DNA of 36,757 nucleotides from Desulfuromonadaceae bacterium. GTDB lineage: Bacteria > Desulfobacterota > Desulfuromonadia > Geobacterales > Pseudopelobacteraceae. Made by a program: the position numbers and the translations under genes. The notes beneath the pieces are model-generated. The model worked only from the letters and a program-made list of their open reading frames with translations, was not told the origin of the DNA and did not search any database. The DNA is taken from the NCBI GenBank assembly GCA_028687585.1, contig JAQTZV010000041.1, positions 1-36,757 of the forward strand. The letters run 5' to 3'. Shown piece after piece: positions 32,818-36,757 of this stretch. Every line of letters begins with the position of its first letter. Position 1 is the first letter of the stretch.

Positions 32818-34548
32818 ATGGACAAAATTTTGCGCGTTAACATGTCGAATTTGAGCACAAGCAGTGAGAATGTACCCGCAGAGTGGGCCGGGCTTGGCGG
32901 TCGCGCCCTGACCTCTACGATTGTTGCCAAAGAGGTTATTCCGACCTGTCACCCGTTAGGCAAAAACAATAAACTGGTCTTTGCTCCGGGAATGTTGAGC
33001 GGCACGGCTGCCGCCAACACCGGACGTCTTTCAGCCGGCGCAAAAAGCCCACTGACCGGCACAATCAAAGAGAGCAATGTCGGAGGCACGGCTGCCCAAA
33101 TGTTTGCCCGTCTCGGTATTAAGGCAATGATTATAGAGGGCCTGCCCACGGGTGATGCGTGGTACGGGGTGCATGTCAGTAAGGATGGCGTGGTGATCAC
33201 AGAGGAAACCGAATTGATTGGCAAGGGGAACTTTGCTGTTGTTGAAGCACTGGAACTCCGCTTCGGAAAAAAGACGGGAGTTCTCTCAATCGGGACAGCC
33301 GGTGAGATGCGTATGCTTACCTCCAACATTTCTGTCAAGGACACCGACAGCAAGATTCGCAGTCACGGGCGTGGAGGACTCGGCGCCTTGATGGGCTCAA
33401 AAAAAATCAAATTCATTGCCATCGATGACACCGCCGCCCCGGGAATAACGCTTGCAGATCCTGATAAATTCAAGGAAGCGGCACGCATCTTTGCAAAGGC
33501 TTTAATTTCACATCCCGCCACCGGAGAAGGCTTGCCGACATTTGGCACCGCCGAGATGGTAAACATCGTCAACGCTGCCGGCGGTCTTCCAACCCGAAAC
33601 TTCACCTATGGACAGTTTGAAGGTCGTGAAAACATCTCCGGTGAAACCATGCGTGAAACCATTATAGAGCGTGGCGGAAAACCCAAGCATGGCTGTCAGT
33701 CCGGTTGTATCATCCAGTGTTCACAGGTCTACAACGATAAGGATGGCAACTATGTAACCTCCGGCTTAGAATATGAAACTATTGAGTTGATGGGTGCCAA
33801 CGCCTGTGTCGGAAACCTCGACGATATCGCCGCCGCCGACTATGTTATGGATGACATCGGGGTTGATTCCATCGAGACGGCCGTTACTTTCGGCGTCGCT
33901 ATGGAAGCCGGTGTACTCCCCTTCGGCGACGGCAAAGAGGTATTGCGCATACTTACTGATGAGATCGGAAGAGGTACTCCACTGGGTCGTATTCTCGGTA
34001 GCGGAGCAGGCAATGTCGGAAAAATCTACGGCATAACACGGGTGCCTGTAGTCAAAAACCAGGGTATTCCTGCCTATGACCCCCGTTCTATCAAAGGGAT
34101 CGGCATTACATATGCGACAAGTACCATGGGCGCCGACCACACAGCCGGTTATGCCGTTGGCACCAACCTGATGGGCGTTGGCGGCGGCATAGTTGATCCG
34201 CTCAAAAAGGATGGCCAGGTTGATCTTTCGCGGCACGTCCAGATCGCCGCAATCATGCTTGACTCACTCGGACTCTGTCTTTTTGTCGGCTTCCCGGCAG
34301 CTGATGTTCCCACTTGTGTGCCATCCCTGATTGACATGCTCAATGCCCGCTTCGGGCTTGAACTTACTCCGGAGTGGATTGGCGGACTTGGTATGACCAC
34401 TCTCAAGACCGAGCGGGCCTTCAACATTGCCGCCGGTTTTACCAACATACATGACCGCCTTCCTGAATTTTTTGAAGAGCCATTATTGCCCCATAACGCG
34501 GTATGGGACTTTACCGGTGATGAAATTGATGAGTTCTGGAATTTCTGA
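32818..34548 (+). CDS. Aldehyde:ferredoxin oxidoreductase family protein (W/Mo-pterin enzyme)
   Basis: 576 residues, AOR family, cytosolic. The N-terminus DKILRVNMSN is typical. AGAKSPLTGTIKESNVGG near 70 belongs to the pterin-binding N-domain. [4Fe-4S] ligands are probably Cys293, Cys297 and Cys301 (spacing C-x3-C-x3-C, against C-x2-C-x3-C in the Pyrococcus enzyme) plus Cys487. It oxidises aldehydes to acids and reduces ferredoxin, which could feed the demanding benzoyl-CoA reductase step, or it may run in reverse. The start at 32818 has AAAGGAG 6 bp upstream and fits the family N-terminus. ATG 32785, in frame, follows the riboswitch GGAG by 10 bp and would add 11 residues. A MoaD-like gene follows. 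Confidence 0.87.
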   Translation: MDKILRVNMSNLSTSSENVPAEWAGLGGRALTSTIVAKEVIPTCHPLGKNNKLVFAPGMLSGTAAANTGRLSAGAKSPLTGTIKESNVGGTAAQMFARLGIKAMIIEGLPTGDAWYGVHVSKDGVVITEETELIGKGNFAVVEALELRFGKKTGVLSIGTAGEMRMLTSNISVKDTDSKIRSHGRGGLGALMGSKKIKFIAIDDTAAPGITLADPDKFKEAARIFAKALISHPATGEGLPTFGTAEMVNIVNAAGGLPTRNFTYGQFEGRENISGETMRETIIERGGKPKHGCQSGCIIQCSQVYNDKDGNYVTSGLEYETIELMGANACVGNLDDIAAADYVMDDIGVDSIETAVTFGVAMEAGVLPFGDGKEVLRILTDEIGRGTPLGRILGSGAGNVGKIYGITRVPVVKNQGIPAYDPRSIKGIGITYATSTMGADHTAGYAVGTNLMGVGGGIVDPLKKDGQVDLSRHVQIAAIMLDSLGLCLFVGFPAADVPTCVPSLIDMLNARFGLELTPEWIGGLGMTTLKTERAFNIAAGFTNIHDRLPEFFEEPLLPHNAVWDFTGDEIDEFWNF

Positions 34549-34567
34549 CCGCGTACTCCCATACACA

Positions 34568-34603
34568 GGCCCCCTGATTGCAAGGTACTGCAGTCAGGGG
34601 GGC
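34568..34603 (+). other. Long GC-rich hairpin after the oxidoreductase gene
   Basis: Two 15-base arms (34568-34582, 34589-34603) pair at 14 positions around loop AGGTAC. No T-run follows. It could be a 3' stabiliser of the oxidoreductase message or reduce transcription into the small sulfur-carrier gene. Confidence 0.6.
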
Positions 34604-34632
34604 AACCGGACAATTTATGAGGGGAGCATCGC

Positions 34633-34857
34633 ATGAATCTTACCATCCAGTTGTTTGCCACCTTTAGAAACAACCGTTTCAAGGAAGCACAGATGCAATT
34701 TGCAGATGCTATCACCCTTGGACAGGTTATCGCTGAATTAGAAATTACTATCGGAGAAGTTGGTATGGTGCTTGTCAACGGACGGCACGCTCCCATGGAT
34801 CAAGAGCTCAGCGATGGTCAGCTGGTCGCCCTGTTTCCGATGCTGAGTGGGGGGTAG
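34633..34857 (+). CDS. MoaD/ThiS-like sulfur carrier protein
   Basis: 74 residues with a beta-grasp ubiquitin-like pattern and the C-terminal Gly-Gly (MLSGG) that is thiocarboxylated in MoaD and ThiS. MoaD-like genes directly behind AOR genes are common and are thought to supply the dithiolene sulfur of the tungstopterin, perhaps in a form specific to the enzyme. The segment VLVNGRHAPMDQELSDGQLVALFP is typical. GAGGGGAGC precedes the ATG. Confidence 0.88.
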   Translation: MNLTIQLFATFRNNRFKEAQMQFADAITLGQVIAELEITIGEVGMVLVNGRHAPMDQELSDGQLVALFPMLSGG

Positions 34858-34908
34858 AGAGGTTCTACTTTTGCAATGATTTCCACCTTTCTGTGAAGGA
34901 GTATGACA

Positions 34909-35814
34909 TTGATTAACTCATTTGACGAACTGATTGCCGCAGTAAAGGAAAAACCAAAGAAGATAATTGCCATTGTTTCTCCGGAAGGATCGACGGTCAT
35001 AAAACTGGTCAAGCAGGCGCTTGAAGCCGGTCTCGCCGAATTCGTCCTTGTGGGGGACGAAGAAAAAATCAAAAGTATGTCCGCTGATGCCGGACTTGAT
35101 TCGAATTTGATCTCCATCGTTCATATTGTGGATCAAAAGGGAGCGGCGGAGGAAGCGGTCAAAATGGTTCTCGCCGGGAGTGCCCACGCCATCATGAAAG
35201 GCAACCTGCCGACGGCAACCTTCATGCGGGCGGTCCTCGATAAACAGAAGGGGCTGAATGACAACAAGGTCATCAGTGAAATTACCCTCTATGAAAAAAG
35301 CAGAGATCCAGCGGGAGGAGGTTTCCGTTTTCTGACTGACTGCGCCATCAACGTAGCGCCAACTCTGGATGAAAAGAAGCAGATCATCGAAAATGCAGTC
35401 TATCTGGCGCATAAACTCGGCAATCCGCTGCCAAAAGTAGCGGTAATATCTGCCGTGGAAGTGGTAAATCCATCCATGCCTGATACGGTCGATGCAGCCG
35501 CTCTGAGCAAAATGGCTGATCGAGGTCAGATCACCGGCTGCCTCGTCGACGGACCCTTTGCTTTTGACAATGCCGTTTCTCTGGAGGCGGCAGAGTACAA
35601 AAAAGTAGGGGGTGGTGTTGCAGGGCAGGCAGATATTCTCATGATGCCGAACCTGTTGACGGCCAATCCGGTGCGCAAGTGCCTGGTGTATTACTCCCGG
35701 CAAAGAATCGCCACTGCATTGATGGGGGCAAGGGCACCGGTTATCATAACCTCCCGGACAGATTCCGCAGACACCATGTTACTTACGATTGTCTTGGCAG
35801 CATACATTTCGTAA
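34909..35814 (+). CDS. ptb: Phosphate butyryltransferase (phosphate acyltransferase) family protein
   Basis: About 301 residues, PTA/PTB fold. KPKKIIAIVSPEGSTVIKLV at the N-terminus, IMKGNLPTATFMRAVLDK near 100, VAVISAVEVVNPSMPDT near 185 and GCLVDGPFAFDNAVS near 220 are all typical of Ptb. It exchanges CoA and phosphate on an acyl group and pairs with the butyrate kinase upstream. TTG 34909 was chosen because AAGGAG lies 7 bp before it. ATG 34903, two codons upstream, almost touches that site but is possible. Keeping both Ptb and Buk in an aromatic gene set suggests acyl-phosphate formation or use in the pathway; the substrate is not readable. Confidence 0.87.
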   Translation: MINSFDELIAAVKEKPKKIIAIVSPEGSTVIKLVKQALEAGLAEFVLVGDEEKIKSMSADAGLDSNLISIVHIVDQKGAAEEAVKMVLAGSAHAIMKGNLPTATFMRAVLDKQKGLNDNKVISEITLYEKSRDPAGGGFRFLTDCAINVAPTLDEKKQIIENAVYLAHKLGNPLPKVAVISAVEVVNPSMPDTVDAAALSKMADRGQITGCLVDGPFAFDNAVSLEAAEYKKVGGGVAGQADILMMPNLLTANPVRKCLVYYSRQRIATALMGARAPVIITSRTDSADTMLLTIVLAAYIS

Positions 35815-35841
35815 ATAAATTATAAGCCTTGGGGTGACCAC

Positions 35842-36757
35842 ATGCATTTCGAATCCAAAACTGCTTCATTTTCACCAAATAATTTTGTTACCTGCTTCTC
35901 TATTATTCTTTTACTCGTGATGCTATCAACACAGAGCGTCAGCGTAGCGTCTGCTGCCGAGAACCCGACGGTGAAACCGGCAGCAACGGACAGCACCAAT
36001 GATGCAAAACGCGCCAGGGAACTGCTTGATCGCGCCGTTGCGTATTATGAAGAGAAAAAGGACAAGGCCCTGGCTGCGTTCAACCGCCAGGGTGAATTCA
36101 TTCAGGGTGAACTGTATGTGTACGCCATCAACACGACCGGTGTCTTGCTGGCAAGCGGTGGTTCTTCGTCAGCCTTGATCGATCGTATCGTTTTGGGCCT
36201 AGGCGACTTGGACGGGAAACTGATCTTTAAGGAGATACTGGAAATTGCACAAAGCAAGGGATCAGGCACCGTAGAATATCGTTGGCTGAATCGAGTCGAT
36301 CACAAAGTGGAGCGCAAGGTAACCTATTTCAAAAAAGTGGGGGATGTGATTATTGCCGTAGGTTATTACATTCCTCGCGCCTCGGCTGAACAGGCAAGGA
36401 ACTTGCTTGACAGGGCTTCAATTGCGGTAAAAAATGATTCCAAAAGTGCGTTTAAAGCATTCGGAGATCTAAGCGGCAAATATGTTGAGGACGATTTATA
36501 TGTATTCGTTATCGGCATTGATGACCTGCACTTTCGTGCTCATGGAGCTACCCCGCGTCTTGTCGGAAGCGACGCAAAGAAGCTGACCGATCCTAACGGC
36601 AAGCCGATTATTCAGGAAATGATCACAATCATCAAGTCAAAGGGGCAAGGTGAACTTGATTATTCGTGGCGTAACCCGGTTACCAACAGAATTGAAAAGA
36701 AACACACGTATGTGCGTAAAGTTGACAATTTCCTGGTCGGAGTAGGGTACTACACCA
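35842..36757 (+). CDS. Exported protein with tandem Cache-like domains, partial
   Basis: An open frame of 305 codons runs off the end of the window. After a polar start it has a hydrophobic export segment (VTCFSIILLLVMLSTQSVSV, cleavage near ASAAEN). Two similar modules follow, each with an ARxLLDRA helix start, an LYVYAI or LYVFVI strand, and an ending KVTYFKKVGDVIIAVGYY or TYVRKVDNFLVGVGYY. This is the single-Cache (Cache_2) pattern of small-molecule sensors. No transmembrane helix or output domain is seen before the window ends; it may be wholly periplasmic. It could sense a pathway compound, but only position suggests this. It starts 27 bp after the ptb stop. Confidence 0.75.
   Translation, partial: MHFESKTASFSPNNFVTCFSIILLLVMLSTQSVSVASAAENPTVKPAATDSTNDAKRARELLDRAVAYYEEKKDKALAAFNRQGEFIQGELYVYAINTTGVLLASGGSSSALIDRIVLGLGDLDGKLIFKEILEIAQSKGSGTVEYRWLNRVDHKVERKVTYFKKVGDVIIAVGYYIPRASAEQARNLLDRASIAVKNDSKSAFKAFGDLSGKYVEDDLYVFVIGIDDLHFRAHGATPRLVGSDAKKLTDPNGKPIIQEMITIIKSKGQGELDYSWRNPVTNRIEKKHTYVRKVDNFLVGVGYYT

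Overview
The window looks like a chromosomal aromatic-catabolism island from an anaerobic, cytochrome-rich bacterium of the Geobacter/Desulfuromonas type. The main evidence is a p-cresol methylhydroxylase (PCMH) with two unequal flavoprotein subunits. In the first of these the FAD-linking tyrosine falls at residue 394, the position reported for Geobacter metallireducens. A private cytochrome b/Rieske complex, a tungsten/molybdenum aldehyde:ferredoxin oxidoreductase and sigma-54 control point the same way. Species cannot be named from the sequence alone. No tRNA, rRNA, CRISPR array or transposase gene was seen.

Region 1 (about 1-8740, all minus strand) reads as one operon: CoA-transferase, TRAP-type binding protein, DUF3237 protein, 3-hydroxyacyl-CoA dehydrogenase/enoyl-CoA hydratase fusion, feruloyl-CoA synthetase-like ligase, LivH permease and the start of a second permease that carries an in-frame stop. 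It suggests uptake, CoA activation and side-chain beta-oxidation of phenylpropanoid-type acids. A very good -24/-12 promoter precedes it, with three copies of a palindromic operator further upstream.

Region 2 (9178-11714) holds a XylR/DmpR-type sigma-54 activator (minus strand). The 815-base intergenic region next to it contains a sigma-54 promoter and two XylR/DmpR-like upstream activator sites 41 bp apart, facing region 3.

Region 3 (11715-28789, plus strand) is a compact series of 14 genes. They encode an unrecognised 10-helix membrane protein, a DUF1302 outer-membrane protein, a DUF1329 protein, a YCF48-type propeller that carries a heme c motif, an RND/MMPL transporter, a GltD-like Fe-S flavoprotein, split cytochrome b, Rieske protein, tetraheme cytochrome c, PchC, a Tat-signal PchX-position protein, the active PCMH alpha subunit and a degenerate alpha-prime subunit. 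The likely job is periplasmic oxidation of p-cresol or a related 4-alkylphenol. Electrons would pass through cytochromes into a bc-type complex, possibly coupled to NAD(P) or ferredoxin through the flavoprotein. The envelope and efflux proteins would handle the toxic phenol.

Region 4 (28958-35814, plus strand) carries butyrate kinase, a short-chain dehydrogenase, an NAD-dependent aldehyde dehydrogenase, a W/Mo aldehyde oxidoreductase with its MoaD-like partner, and phosphate butyryltransferase. These would oxidise the alcohol/aldehyde intermediates and interconvert acyl-CoA, acyl-phosphate and ATP. Two copies of what looks like the molybdenum/tungsten-cofactor (Moco/Tuco) riboswitch sit directly before the two aldehyde-oxidising genes, including the one that needs no such cofactor. 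That pair is the most striking regulatory feature here.

Region 5 (35842-end) is the start of an exported protein with two tandem Cache-like modules, cut off by the window edge. The 4-hydroxybenzoate-CoA ligase, hydroxybenzoyl-CoA reductase, benzoyl-CoA reductase and a thiolase are not in the window.
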